A stretch of 64,000 nucleotides of DNA from an uncultured Nesterenkonia sp. (GTDB lineage: Bacteria; Actinomycetota; Actinomycetes; Actinomycetales; Micrococcaceae), in assembly GCA_947494195.1 (NCBI GenBank), contig CANLUC010000003.1:62001-126000 (forward strand), written 5' to 3'. Of the stretch, positions 25,268 to 36,072 are shown piece after piece. A program made the position numbers and the translations under genes. The notes under the pieces were generated by a model, which saw only the letters and a program-made list of their open reading frames with translations, did not search any database and was not told the DNA's origin. How positions within the stretch are numbered: position 1 is the first letter of the stretch; each line of letters starts with the position of its first letter.

Positions 25268-26566
25268 ATGACGGTGAACACCAGACGATTGACGGCGATG
25301 ACTGCATTCGTGGGCGCGGGGGCGTTGGCGCTGACCGCATGCGGCTCCGGGGGCGAATCCCCCGGCGCGGCCTCTGCCGAACCGACGGAGACCGCAGACA
25401 CTGCCCAGACCGCAGGCACTGCCCAGACCGCAGACGCTGAGGCCTCAGGAAGTCTCACCGTCTGGGCAGATGCCAACCGCGCGGAGGTGCTCGCGGATGT
25501 CGCCACCGACTTCGAGGCCGACACCGGCATCGCGGTGGAGATCGTGCAGCAGGACTTCGAGGAGATCAGGGACCAGTTCGTCTCCCAGGTCCCCACCGGT
25601 GAAGGGCCGGACATCGCCGTGGGAGCCCATGACTGGCTGGGTGTGCTGGTCGACAACGGGGTCGTGGCGCCGGTGGAGCTGGGTGACGCCGCAGAGGATT
25701 TCGAGCAGATCGCCGTGGACGCGTGGACCTATGAAGGCCAGACCTATGGCCTGCCCTATTCCATCGAGAACATCGCGCTGCTGCGCAACACGGAGCTCGC
25801 CCCCGAGGCGCCGGCCGACTTTGAAGAGATGATCGAGATGGGCGAGGAGGCCGGCACTGAGTATCCGTTCCTGGTCGGCCTGGACCCGAATGAGAGCGAT
25901 CCGTATCACCTCTACCCCTTCCAGACCTCCTTCGGGGCTCCGGTCTTCGGCACCGCCGATGACGGAAGCTATGACTCCACGGAACTGGCCATGGGCGACG
26001 CCGGTGGGGAGGATTTCGCCACGTGGCTGGCGGAGCAGGGTGAAGCCGGCGTGCTGAACCTCAACATCGACGGAGATCTCGCGCAGGAGAGCTTCAACGA
26101 CGGCAGTGCGCCCTTCTTCCTGACGGGACCGTGGAACGTGACCGCCGCGCAGGAGGCCGGCATCGACGTCGCCGTGGATCCGATCCCGGCTGCCGGTGAC
26201 CAGCCGGCTCAGCCGTTCGCTGGGGTCCAGGGCTTCTTCCTCTCCTCTCAGAGCGAGAATGTCCTGGCCGCGAGCAACTTCCTGGTCAACTACGTCGGCA
26301 CCGCTGAGGTCCAGACCGCGCTGTATGAGACGGGTGGACGCGCCCCGGCGCTGAGCGAGTCGTTCGAAGAGGCGCTCGGCGAGGACGAGATCGTGGCCGG
26401 CTTCGGCGAAGTCGGGGCAGAGGCCGTCCCCATGCCCGCCATCCCGGAGATGGGCGCGGTCTGGGACGATTGGGGAGCAAGTCAGGCGGCCATCATCAAG
26501 GGCGACGGTGATCCCGTGGAACTCTGGCAGAAGATGTCTGAGGACATCGCCGCGGCGATCGACTGA
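25268..26566 (+). CDS. ABC transporter sugar-binding lipoprotein (MalE-like)
   Basis: A 432-residue solute-binding protein for maltose-type sugars. A signal peptide with lipobox LTAC (Cys at residue 25) predicts a lipid anchor on the outer face of the membrane. A short Thr/Ala/Gln linker with repeated AQTAxTAQTADA precedes the domain. The body (GSLTVWADANRAEVLADVATDFE ... FLTGPWNV ... AGVQGFFLSSQSENVLAA) follows the MalE fold. The start ATG 25268 is chosen because it gives the proper signal peptide; the weak site GAGAGGGAC lies before it. malF follows 3 bases after its stop. Its promoter overlaps operator 2. Confidence 0.93.
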   Translation: MTVNTRRLTAMTAFVGAGALALTACGSGGESPGAASAEPTETADTAQTAGTAQTADAEASGSLTVWADANRAEVLADVATDFEADTGIAVEIVQQDFEEIRDQFVSQVPTGEGPDIAVGAHDWLGVLVDNGVVAPVELGDAAEDFEQIAVDAWTYEGQTYGLPYSIENIALLRNTELAPEAPADFEEMIEMGEEAGTEYPFLVGLDPNESDPYHLYPFQTSFGAPVFGTADDGSYDSTELAMGDAGGEDFATWLAEQGEAGVLNLNIDGDLAQESFNDGSAPFFLTGPWNVTAAQEAGIDVAVDPIPAAGDQPAQPFAGVQGFFLSSQSENVLAASNFLVNYVGTAEVQTALYETGGRAPALSESFEEALGEDEIVAGFGEVGAEAVPMPAIPEMGAVWDDWGASQAAIIKGDGDPVELWQKMSEDIAAAID

Positions 26567-26569
26567 TCC

Positions 26570-28177
26570 ATGCTGACACCGACCACCACCAGAGCCGATG
26601 CTCGCGCCCTCGACGGCAGACGCGCACGGCGCACCGCCGAGACCGCGAGCCTCGGATGGAAGCTTCTGCTGCTGAAGATCACCGTCCTGGGGCTGCTCAA
26701 CGCGGCCTCCGTCTACGCGGCGATGGTGCTCTTCTTCAACGAGAGGTGGCTCATCGGCACTCTGGTGGTGGTCACCGGTGCCCTGATCACCTGGATCTAC
26801 TTCCAGCGGGGTGCCCTCCCCGCCAAGTACCTGGCCCCGGGGGTGACGTTCCTCCTGATCTTCCAGGTCTTCGTCATCCTCTACTCGGGATACGTGGCCT
26901 TCACCAACTACGGCACCGGGCACAACAGCACCAAAGAGCACGCGATCCACGCGATCATGCTGCAGACTCAGGATCGCGTGCCGGATTCACCCACGTATCC
27001 GCTCACCGTCGTGGAACGGTCCGGGGAGCTGGCCTTCGCGGTCACCGCGCAGGAGGGAGAGGTCCTCGTCGGCTCGGCCGATGCGCCGCTGGAAGCGATC
27101 GACGGCGCCCTCGTCGAGGAGGGACGAATCGTGGACGTGCCTGGCCACACGGTGCTGAGCTTCACCGAGCTCATGGAGCGTCAGCAGGAGCTGAGCACGC
27201 TGGCGGTCCCGCTTGACGAGGACCCCAACGCCGGAGCGCTGCGCACGCAGGACGGGCAGCGCGCCTATGTCTACACCTCGCGGTTCGTCTATGACGAGTC
27301 CTCCGACACCATGACCAACACGGAATCCGGCGAGACCTATACAGACGGAGGCGAGGGCGCATTCGTCACGGAGTCCGGCGAGCAGCTGATGCCGGGCTGG
27401 CGGGTCAACGTGGGTCTGGACAACTTCGTGCGTGCCATCACCGAGGAGTCCATCCGCGGTCCCCTGCTCTATGTCACGGCCTGGACCTTCGCCTTCGCGT
27501 TCCTCTCCGTGGCGAGCACCTTCGTCCTGGGTCTGTTCCTCGCCATCGTCTTCAACGATCCGCGGATGAGGTCCCGCCGGTACTACCGGCTGGTGATGAT
27601 CCTGCCCTACGCCTTTCCCGGGTTCCTCTCCGCTCTGGTCTGGGCCGGGATGATGAACCAGGAGTTCGGCTTCATCAACAGCGTCCTCTTCGGCGGAGCC
27701 GCGATCCCCTGGCTCAGTGACCCCTGGTTGGCGAAGCTGAGCATCCTGATCGTGAATCTCTGGCTGGGCTTCCCCTACATGTTCCTGGTCTGCACCGGAG
27801 CGCTGCAGTCGATACCGGAGGAGCTCACCGAGGCGGCCCAGATGGACGGGGCCAGACCCTTCCAGGCCTTCCGCCAGATCAAGTTTCCGCTGCTGCTGGT
27901 CTCGATCGCGCCGCTGCTGATCTCCTCCTTCGCGTTCAACTTCAACAATTTCAATCTCGTCTACATGCTCACCGGCGGAGGTCCCCGAGACATCGAGGCC
28001 GGCATCAACGTGGGCTCCACCGACATCCTGATCTCGATGGTCTACAAGGTGGCATTCGTCGGAGCACAGAGCGACTATGGACTGGCCAGCGCCTTCTCGA
28101 TCCTGATCTTCTTCATCGTGGGCACGATCTCCGTGATCGCGTTCCGACGCACCCGAGCACTTGAGGAGCTGAACTGA
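26570..28177 (+). CDS. malF: Maltose-type ABC transporter permease MalF
   Basis: A 535-residue membrane protein with about eight helices. It has three N-terminal helices and then, as in Escherichia coli MalF, a large extracytoplasmic loop of about 170 residues (about 115-285) that would hold the binding protein. The ABC-binding EAA loop is EAAQMDGARPFQAFRQIKFP near residue 422. The C-terminal half has the pore helices (NLWLGFPYMFLVCTGALQ). It starts 3 bases after malE and ends 1 base before malG. No ATP-binding gene is present nearby, so a shared ATPase of the MsiK type encoded elsewhere is expected. Confidence 0.95.
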   Translation: MLTPTTTRADARALDGRRARRTAETASLGWKLLLLKITVLGLLNAASVYAAMVLFFNERWLIGTLVVVTGALITWIYFQRGALPAKYLAPGVTFLLIFQVFVILYSGYVAFTNYGTGHNSTKEHAIHAIMLQTQDRVPDSPTYPLTVVERSGELAFAVTAQEGEVLVGSADAPLEAIDGALVEEGRIVDVPGHTVLSFTELMERQQELSTLAVPLDEDPNAGALRTQDGQRAYVYTSRFVYDESSDTMTNTESGETYTDGGEGAFVTESGEQLMPGWRVNVGLDNFVRAITEESIRGPLLYVTAWTFAFAFLSVASTFVLGLFLAIVFNDPRMRSRRYYRLVMILPYAFPGFLSALVWAGMMNQEFGFINSVLFGGAAIPWLSDPWLAKLSILIVNLWLGFPYMFLVCTGALQSIPEELTEAAQMDGARPFQAFRQIKFPLLLVSIAPLLISSFAFNFNNFNLVYMLTGGGPRDIEAGINVGSTDILISMVYKVAFVGAQSDYGLASAFSILIFFIVGTISVIAFRRTRALEELN

Positions 28178-28178
28178 G

Positions 28179-30525
<2,347 letters not shown>

Positions 30526-30915
30526 TCACCCGTAAGACACGGGCTCCAGCTGCTGCGACTCCTCGTCGCTGAACAGCCTCGACCTGATCATGAATCGCAG
30601 CCCGGTGGGGCCTTCGATGCTGAACCCCGCTCCCCGACCGGGCGTGACGTCGATGGTGATGTGGGTATGGGACCAGTACTGGAACTGGGCCTGGGAGATC
30701 CAGACCGGCACAGGCTCCGGTGTTCCAGGCTCCAACCGGCCCAGCAGCACATCTGCTGGGCCGGTCAGAAATGTGCCCTGGGTGAAGCACATGGGCGCCG
30801 AGCCGTCGCAGCATCCTCCAGACTGGTGGAACATCAGCGGTTTGCCGTGGCTCTCCCGCAGCTTGCGCAGCAGGTCGGCCGCGGACTCGGTCACGGCGAT
30901 GCGTGCAACACTCAT
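30526..30915 (-). CDS. DUF779 protein associated with aldehyde dehydrogenase
   Basis: A 129-residue protein of the DUF779 family, found next to aldehyde dehydrogenase genes in many bacteria. Cysteines in HQSGGCCDGSAPMCF are the conserved motif and may bind a metal; the end WSHTHITIDVTPGRGAGFSIEGP is also typical. Its biochemical role is not known; a helper for the dehydrogenase is often assumed. It follows the aldehyde dehydrogenase gene by 10 bases, so it is cotranscribed, and its stop touches that of gdhA on the other strand. Confidence 0.9.
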   Translation of the reverse strand: MSVARIAVTESAADLLRKLRESHGKPLMFHQSGGCCDGSAPMCFTQGTFLTGPADVLLGRLEPGTPEPVPVWISQAQFQYWSHTHITIDVTPGRGAGFSIEGPTGLRFMIRSRLFSDEESQQLEPVSYG

Positions 30916-30925
30916 GATTTCTCCT

Positions 30926-32449
30926 CTAGAAGAATCCCAGTTTGTCTTCGCTGTAGCTGACCAGCATGTTCTTCGTCTGCTGGTAGTGCGAGAGCATCAT
31001 CAGATGGTTCTCCCTGCCGATGCCGGAGTTCTTGTACCCTCCGAAGGCAGCATGCGCCGGGTACTGGTGATAGCAGTTCGTCCAGACGCGCCCGGCCTGG
31101 ATGTCCCGGCCAGCCCGGTAGGAGATGTTCGCCTCGCGTGACCAGACACCGGCGCCCAGGCCGTAGAGCGTGTCGTTGGCGATCTGAATGCCTTCGGCAT
31201 AGTCCTTGAACTCGGTGACCGAGACGACGGGTCCGAAGATCTCCTCCTGAAAGACCCGCATGGAGTTCGAACCTTTGAAGATCGTCGGCTCCACGTAGTA
31301 TCCCTCAGCGAGATCCCCGCCCAGATCGGCGCGACTGCCGCCGGTGAGCACCTCCGCGCCCTCCTGCTGACCGATGTCGATGTAGCTGAGGATCTTCTCC
31401 AGCTGATCGTTGCTGGCCTGGGCGCCCACCTGCGTGTCGGTGTCCAGCGGGTTGCCCTGTCTGACCAGTTTGGTGCGCTCCACAGCGTCGCCGAGGAACT
31501 GCTCGTAGATGCTGGACTGGATCAGCGCCCGGGACGGACAGGTGCAGACCTCGCCCTGGTTCAGCGCGAACATGGTGAACCCCTCCAGCGCCTTGTCATA
31601 GAAGGCGTCATCTTCGCGCGCCACGTCGGCGAAGAAGAGGTTCGGGCTCTTGCCCCCGAGCTCCAGAGTCATCGGAATCAGATTCTGCGAGGCGTACTGC
31701 ATGATCAGACGTCCGGTGGTGGTCTCCCCGGTGAAGGCGATCTTGCGGATCCTGGGACTTGAGGCCAGTGGAGCGCCGGCCTCCGCGCCGAATCCGTTGA
31801 CCACGTTGAGCACGCCCGCGGGCAACAGGTCTCCGATCAGCTCCATCAGCACCAGGATCGACGCGGGGGTCTGTTCCGCGGGCTTGAGGACGACGGCGTT
31901 GCCCGCCGAGATGGCTGGGGCGAGCTTCCATGTCGCCATCAGGATCGGGAAGTTCCACGGAATGATCTGGCCGACGACACCGAGGGGCTCGTGGAAGTGA
32001 TACGCCACCGTGTCGCCGTCGATCTCGCTGATGCCGCCTTCCTGGGCCCTGATGGCCCCGGCGAAGTAACGGAAGTGGTCCACCGCTAGGGGCAGATCCG
32101 CCGCGAGAGTCTCTCGCACGGGCTTGCCGTTCTCCCAGGTTTCGGCCACGGCCAGCATCTCGAGGTTTGCTTCGATCCGATCCGCGATCTTGTTGAGCAC
32201 CACCGCCCGCTCCGCCACCGATGTCTTTCCCCAGGCCGGGGCCGCGCGATGGGCCGCGTCCAGCGCGAGCTCGATGTCTTCCGCGGTGGAGCGCGGCACC
32301 TCGGTGAAGGTCTTTCCGGTGACCGGTGATGGATTCTTGAAGTATTCGCCCTTCACCGGCCGAACCCACTCACCCCCGATGTAGTTCTCGTAGCGCGGCT
32401 TGAAGCTCAGCAGACCACCTTCGGTCCCTGGCTGTGCATAGATGCTCAT
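30926..32449 (-). CDS. NAD-dependent aldehyde dehydrogenase (AldA/ExaC type)
   Basis: Oxidises aldehydes to acids; close relatives act on acetaldehyde and other short aldehydes. The 507-residue protein shows [20 protein letters not shown], the NAD loop [11 protein letters not shown], the general base in [12 protein letters not shown], and the catalytic cysteine in [15 protein letters not shown]. It ends in the typical [17 protein letters not shown]. The open frame runs to 32488, but ATG 32449, with AAGGGAAG before it, begins [11 protein letters not shown] as usual. DUF779 lies downstream, and a GAF regulator is divergent, 152 bases away. Two CRP-like sites occupy the gap. Confidence 0.95.
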   Translation of the reverse strand: MSIYAQPGTEGGLLSFKPRYENYIGGEWVRPVKGEYFKNPSPVTGKTFTEVPRSTAEDIELALDAAHRAAPAWGKTSVAERAVVLNKIADRIEANLEMLAVAETWENGKPVRETLAADLPLAVDHFRYFAGAIRAQEGGISEIDGDTVAYHFHEPLGVVGQIIPWNFPILMATWKLAPAISAGNAVVLKPAEQTPASILVLMELIGDLLPAGVLNVVNGFGAEAGAPLASSPRIRKIAFTGETTTGRLIMQYASQNLIPMTLELGGKSPNLFFADVAREDDAFYDKALEGFTMFALNQGEVCTCPSRALIQSSIYEQFLGDAVERTKLVRQGNPLDTDTQVGAQASNDQLEKILSYIDIGQQEGAEVLTGGSRADLGGDLAEGYYVEPTIFKGSNSMRVFQEEIFGPVVSVTEFKDYAEGIQIANDTLYGLGAGVWSREANISYRAGRDIQAGRVWTNCYHQYPAHAAFGGYKNSGIGRENHLMMLSHYQQTKNMLVSYSEDKLGFF

Positions 32450-32495
32450 GAGTCTTCCCTTCTTCTCGGCACTGCTCGCGAGACCCACACCATGA

Positions 32496-32511
32496 GGTGA
32501 TGTGGATCACA
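32496..32511. promoter_or_regulatory. CRP/GlxR-like site 1
   Basis: GGTGA-TGTGGA-TCACA matches the TGTGA-N6-TCACA consensus at 9 of 10 positions. It lies 47 bases upstream of the aldehyde dehydrogenase start, in a position that could act on its promoter. Confidence 0.5.
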
Positions 32512-32557
32512 TACTCCACAGCGTAGACCTGAAGAGGTTGCATGAAGGTTGCAGGAT

Positions 32558-32563
32558 TAGACT
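32558..32563 (+). promoter_or_regulatory. -10 element of the GAF regulator gene
   Basis: TAGACT, giving a leader of about 30 bases that contains the binding site GAGGAG before ATG 32602. The second CRP-like site covers the expected start point. Confidence 0.4.
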
Positions 32564-32578
32564 GTGATCGGCACCACA
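32563..32578. promoter_or_regulatory. CRP/GlxR-like site 2
   Basis: TGTGA-TCGGCA-CCACA matches the consensus at 9 of 10 positions and is a perfect CTGTG/CACAG inverted repeat at its outer arms. It lies just downstream of the regulator's -10 element, where binding would repress. An AGGTTGCA direct repeat lies just upstream. Confidence 0.45.
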
Positions 32579-32601
32579 GAATGCGAGCATGAGGAGCTGC
32601 C

Positions 32602-33804
32602 ATGCAGGCTCTGCCCACCGAGCCGAACACCTGGTCCAGCCTGCCCCCTGCGCTGCGCGAGTCCTGGCACCGGTCGGCGCAGAAGGTGGAGGACCCGGTC
32701 CGAGCTCTGCCTCCGATCGAACTCGATGGTGCAGAGCTGGCCAGCTACCGCCGAAGCCACCCCTTGGGTCTCGTGCTGCCGGTGCTGCGTCGATTGCTGG
32801 TGCAACCGGCCGCTGAGGCCGGTCTGGTCGTGGCGATCGGGGATGCGCGAGGTCGGCTGCTCTGGGTCGATGGGGCTCGTGAGACGCTGCGCCAAGCGGA
32901 GCGATCGGGGTTCCAACCCGGGGCGAACTGGTCCGAGCAGGCGATCGGGACCTCGGCACCCGGGCTCGCGCTGGCTACTGGCAGCGGTGCTCAGGTGCAC
33001 CGCGAACAGCACTTCTCCTACACCGCGCACCGGTTCTCCTGCTCGGCGGCCCCGGTGCGCCATCCCGGCACTGGGCAGCTGCTGGGAGTGGTGGACCTGA
33101 CCGGTGGGGACCACGCCGTGGCGGTGCATTCCCTGCCGCTGCTCTGGGCGGCGATCTCTGCGGCCGAGGCACAGCTCGGAATGCTCCCTGCGGAACACTC
33201 CCCCGTCTGCCTGGACACCCTGGGTCGACGAGCTGCGTCGCTGAGCATCTCCGGCGCGGAGCAGCCGCTCGGCCTGCGCCATGCCGAGATCCTGTTCCTG
33301 CTCAGTTGGCACGGACAGCAGCGCACAGGACACGGGCTCTCCGCCGAGCAGCTGGCAGACCTGCTCTACGGTGAACCTGCCCATGAGGTCGCCGTGCGCG
33401 CCGAGCTGGTGAGGCTGCGTCGCCTCCTGTTGGCCCGAGGTCTGGGCCCGCTCGAGCTGCTCTCGCGTCCCTATCGGCTCAGCGCCCCGCTGAAGCTGGA
33501 TGCTCAGGAGGTCAAAGCTGCGCTCAACGCAGGTGACCGGCAGCGCGCGCTGGAGATCTACTCGGGAGAGCTGCTGCCCGGAAGCGAAGCCCCCGGAGTC
33601 CTCCGCGTGCGCCGCGAGCTCTCCACGCAGCTGAGGGAGAGCATCCTCTCCGACGGAACCACCGCGGAACTCTGGCGGTACCTCCAGCTGCCAGAGGCAG
33701 CGGAGGACCAGGAGGCGATCAGGCTCGCGCTTCGGCTGCTTCCTCCGTCGGCGCCTGAGCGCGCCGCACTCATCGCTGGCGCGGAGGGCGTCGCGGCATC
33801 GTAG
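32602..33804 (+). CDS. GAF-domain transcriptional regulator of the aldehyde dehydrogenase
   Basis: A 400-residue protein divergent from the aldehyde dehydrogenase. Residues about 15-185 match the N-terminal sensor region of AcoR-like activators (RESWHRSAQ ... RLLWVDGARETLRQAERSGF, GANWSEQAIGTSAPGLAL, then FSCSAAPVRHPGTGQLLGVV with the GAF domain). Unlike AcoR there is no sigma-54 AAA+ domain. The C-terminal 180 residues hold a winged-helix-like segment (LGLRHAEILFLLSWH ... LRRLLLARGLGPLELLSRPY) and a helical part (ALNAGDRQRALEIYSGELLPG) resembling the BTAD region of SARP regulators. The start ATG is behind GAGGAGC. Confidence 0.8.
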   Translation: MQALPTEPNTWSSLPPALRESWHRSAQKVEDPVRALPPIELDGAELASYRRSHPLGLVLPVLRRLLVQPAAEAGLVVAIGDARGRLLWVDGARETLRQAERSGFQPGANWSEQAIGTSAPGLALATGSGAQVHREQHFSYTAHRFSCSAAPVRHPGTGQLLGVVDLTGGDHAVAVHSLPLLWAAISAAEAQLGMLPAEHSPVCLDTLGRRAASLSISGAEQPLGLRHAEILFLLSWHGQQRTGHGLSAEQLADLLYGEPAHEVAVRAELVRLRRLLLARGLGPLELLSRPYRLSAPLKLDAQEVKAALNAGDRQRALEIYSGELLPGSEAPGVLRVRRELSTQLRESILSDGTTAELWRYLQLPEAAEDQEAIRLALRLLPPSAPERAALIAGAEGVAAS

Positions 33805-33807
33805 ACT
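33802..33807 (+). promoter_or_regulatory. -10 element of the YigZ-family gene, close to leaderless
   Basis: TAGACT at -13 to -8 before ATG 33815; it overlaps the stop codon of the previous gene. Confidence 0.45.
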
Positions 33808-33814
33808 TCCCGCT

Positions 33815-34513
33815 ATGCCCGAGCACGCTGAGTCCTACACAGTCCTGAGACGCGGCGCGCAGGTTCAGCATGAGATCGTGCGCAAACGGTCCCGTTTCCA
33901 GACGGTGCTCTGCCGCGTCGAAACCCCTGAGGAGGCGCAGCGCGTGCTGTCGGGGCTGCGCCGGGAGAATCCCACGGCGCGACACCACTGCAGCGCCTGG
34001 GTCATCGGTGCCGAGCGCTCAATCCAGCGCGGACACGACGACGGCGAACCCTCCGGCACGGCAGGCGCACCCATGCTCGCAGCGCTGCTGAAGTCCGACA
34101 TGCCCAGCGGCGCGGCTGACCTGAGCGACGTCCTTGCGGTGGTGCTGCGCTGGTTCGGGGGCACCTTGCTCGGAGCCGGCGGGCTGGTGAGCGCCTACTC
34201 GGACTCGGTCCTCGACGCCCTGCACAAGAGCGCCGAGCAGGGCGACCTGGTCACGCGTATGAGCATGCAACGGTTTCAGATCCCTGCTCCCATCACCGAG
34301 TCGGGGCGGTGGGAGAACGATCTCCGGGCCTTCGGTGCCGAGGTGGTGGACACTGACTACAGCTCAGACGGAGCCGCGGCAGAACTGCTGATCGCGGTGC
34401 CGGACTCCACGACACAGATCGCCGAGCTGCACAGGCACGTGGCAAGACTCAGCTCAGGAGCCGCCGTCCCGGAGCCGGCGGGCCATCACTGGGTGGACCG
34501 CAGCGGCTCGTGA
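33815..34513 (+). CDS. YigZ/IMPACT family protein
   Basis: A 232-residue protein of the UPF0029 family, relatives of eukaryotic IMPACT. The N-terminal domain includes RKRSRFQTVLCRVETPEEAQ, HHCSAWVIG, DDGEPSGTAGAPML and VLRWFGGTLLGAGGLVSAYSD, the family signatures. The C-terminal domain is DUF1949-like. A translation- or ribosome-related role is suspected for the family, but no reaction is proven. A short leader and a TAGACT element suggest independent, leaderless expression. It converges with the ANTAR gene, with only 11 bases between the two stops. Confidence 0.92.
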   Translation: MPEHAESYTVLRRGAQVQHEIVRKRSRFQTVLCRVETPEEAQRVLSGLRRENPTARHHCSAWVIGAERSIQRGHDDGEPSGTAGAPMLAALLKSDMPSGAADLSDVLAVVLRWFGGTLLGAGGLVSAYSDSVLDALHKSAEQGDLVTRMSMQRFQIPAPITESGRWENDLRAFGAEVVDTDYSSDGAAAELLIAVPDSTTQIAELHRHVARLSSGAAVPEPAGHHWVDRSGS

Positions 34514-34524
34514 GCACGCACGGT

Positions 34525-35328
34525 CTAGGTGTCGAAGGTTGTCGTGGGGGTCGCACGTCCCACAGAGGACACCAGCTCTTCAGCGAGCACCCGCAGCTTT
34601 ACATTGCGGTGGCTGGAGGCCTGGCGGAGAATGCCGAAGGCCTCTTCCTGGCTGCAGCGGTTCTGCGCCATGACGACCCCTACGGCGATGTCGATCGCGG
34701 TGCGCGACTGCATCGCTGCCTGAAGGTGCTCCACGTTCTCGGAATACGCGGCGAGACGCAGCGCGATGACGCCGACCTTGGAAGCGAGGTCCGCGTACTG
34801 GCGGGCGGCAGCGATCTCTGCGGGCCCGAAGGCCTCCGGCGTGCTGGTGTAGAGGTTCATGGCTGCGCGGGCCTCGGACTGCAGGGTGAGCGGCATGGCG
34901 AGCACGCTGCGCATGCCGAACTTCCGCACCGCGGTCATATATCCCGGCCACCGCTGCTCGGAGCGCACGTCTGACACGCTGATCACCGTGTTGGTGCGCT
35001 GAGCCTCGAGGCACGGTCCCTCGTCGAAGCCGGCCTGGACCTCGTCCAGCCGTTCCGCCTCGGGGCTGCTCGCGGCCACCACCACATTGCGCTTGGACCG
35101 ATCGAGGATGATGCCGCAGAGCACCGGCTGAGTTCCGCTGAATCGCTCTGCGGTGGCTTCGGCCAACCCGCGGAGGAAGCTCGAGATGTCACTGTCCCCC
35201 TGGATGAGCACCTGCAAGTCGGCTGAGACGTTGAGTTCGGCGGCCTCGGTGTCGATGGCATCCAGGACCGCGTCGTCCACGGTGTCCGTGTTCAGAGCAG
35301 CCTCGCTCAACTTCGGCTCTGTGCTCAT
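34525..35328 (-). CDS. GAF-ANTAR RNA-binding antitermination regulator
   Basis: A 267-residue soluble protein. Residues about 45-195 form a GAF domain (VLCGIILDRSKRNVVVAAS ... AGFDEGPCLEAQ ... SVLAMPLTLQSEARAAMNLYT), and the last 60 residues form an ANTAR domain (LQAAMQSRTAIDIAVGVVMA followed by QNRCSQEEAFGILRQASSHRN), which binds paired RNA hairpins and prevents termination. Such proteins sense small ligands or partner kinases. The target RNA is not evident here. ATG 35328 is preceded by CGGAGAC. The gene is divergent from the CBS-domain gene across about 300 bases. Confidence 0.93.
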   Translation of the reverse strand: MSTEPKLSEAALNTDTVDDAVLDAIDTEAAELNVSADLQVLIQGDSDISSFLRGLAEATAERFSGTQPVLCGIILDRSKRNVVVAASSPEAERLDEVQAGFDEGPCLEAQRTNTVISVSDVRSEQRWPGYMTAVRKFGMRSVLAMPLTLQSEARAAMNLYTSTPEAFGPAEIAAARQYADLASKVGVIALRLAAYSENVEHLQAAMQSRTAIDIAVGVVMAQNRCSQEEAFGILRQASSHRNVKLRVLAEELVSSVGRATPTTTFDT

Positions 35329-35634
35329 CGCGTCTCCGATCTGCTAGGGCCGCGGCCATGCAGACCGCGGCGACAGGTGCGAGTTTACTTGACGAACACC
35401 TCCGTGCACTGCGCTCAACGAATGAGGCCTCACCCCTTCTCCCGCAGAAGAGCACTGGCTAGACTGGCGATGGAGTTCAGCAGTGGGCTCGGACCGTCTC
35501 TCCCAGGAGCAGCCATGATACGACCACTGCAGGGCGAGCCACGCGGCATCGCGGCCTCACTTCGCAACGACCTGAGATCACCGGGCGAATCCGCCGCTCA
35601 GACGCCGCGCATCTTCCCCTCCAGGAGAGTGGAT
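35329..35634. other. Intergenic region between the GAF-ANTAR and CBS genes
   Basis: This 306-base gap separates divergent genes. On the minus strand TAAACT (35382-35387) is a possible -10 element for the GAF-ANTAR gene. On the plus strand TAGACT at 35460-35465 is a possible -10 element for the CBS gene, giving a leader of about 160 bases. The CBS frame is open through part of this region with ATG codons at 35470 and 35517, so a longer protein cannot be excluded. I see no RNA gene or repeat in it. Confidence 0.5.
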
Positions 35635-36072
35635 ATGTTCGAGATGGATGAGGTCATGAGCCCGCTGGGGGCGACCATCCTGGGAACCCGATCGCTGGCC
35701 GACGCCGCGCGGGTGCTTGAAAACACCGAGACCGCCGTCGTGCTGAATCTCTCGTACCGTCCGATCGGTCTGATCACCCGAGCGGATCTGCTGCGAGTGC
35801 AGGAGCAGGACCCGCACGGCTGGTCGAGAAAACGCTGTGCCGGGATGGTCCACCCGGGTGATCAGCCGGTTCAGCGGAGCACCTCGATTCGGGAGCTCCT
35901 GCTGAACTCCTCGCTGGATGCCACGCGACCGCTGCTGGTCCTCGACCGGGAGGAGCCTGCCGGGATCGTCTATCCCGAGGCGATCAGCGCCTGGCGGGCG
36001 AGGGCTCAGCCCATCAGCGGCGAGCCGATGAAGGGATCCACCCACAGCCCGATGAACAGCAGGGTGAGGTAG
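35635..36072 (+). CDS. CBS-domain protein
   Basis: A 145-residue protein built mostly of one CBS pair: [37 protein letters not shown] for the first repeat, then [20 protein letters not shown] and [18 protein letters not shown] for the second. CBS pairs bind adenine nucleotides and regulate partners. ATG 35635 is chosen for its binding site CCAGGAGAG at 7 bases; the open frame continues upstream to 35377 without family features. The last 67 bases overlap the 3' end of ctaB on the opposite strand, so the C-terminal tail of about 22 residues is encoded antisense to ctaB. Confidence 0.75.
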   Translation: MFEMDEVMSPLGATILGTRSLADAARVLENTETAVVLNLSYRPIGLITRADLLRVQEQDPHGWSRKRCAGMVHPGDQPVQRSTSIRELLLNSSLDATRPLLVLDREEPAGIVYPEAISAWRARAQPISGEPMKGSTHSPMNSRVR

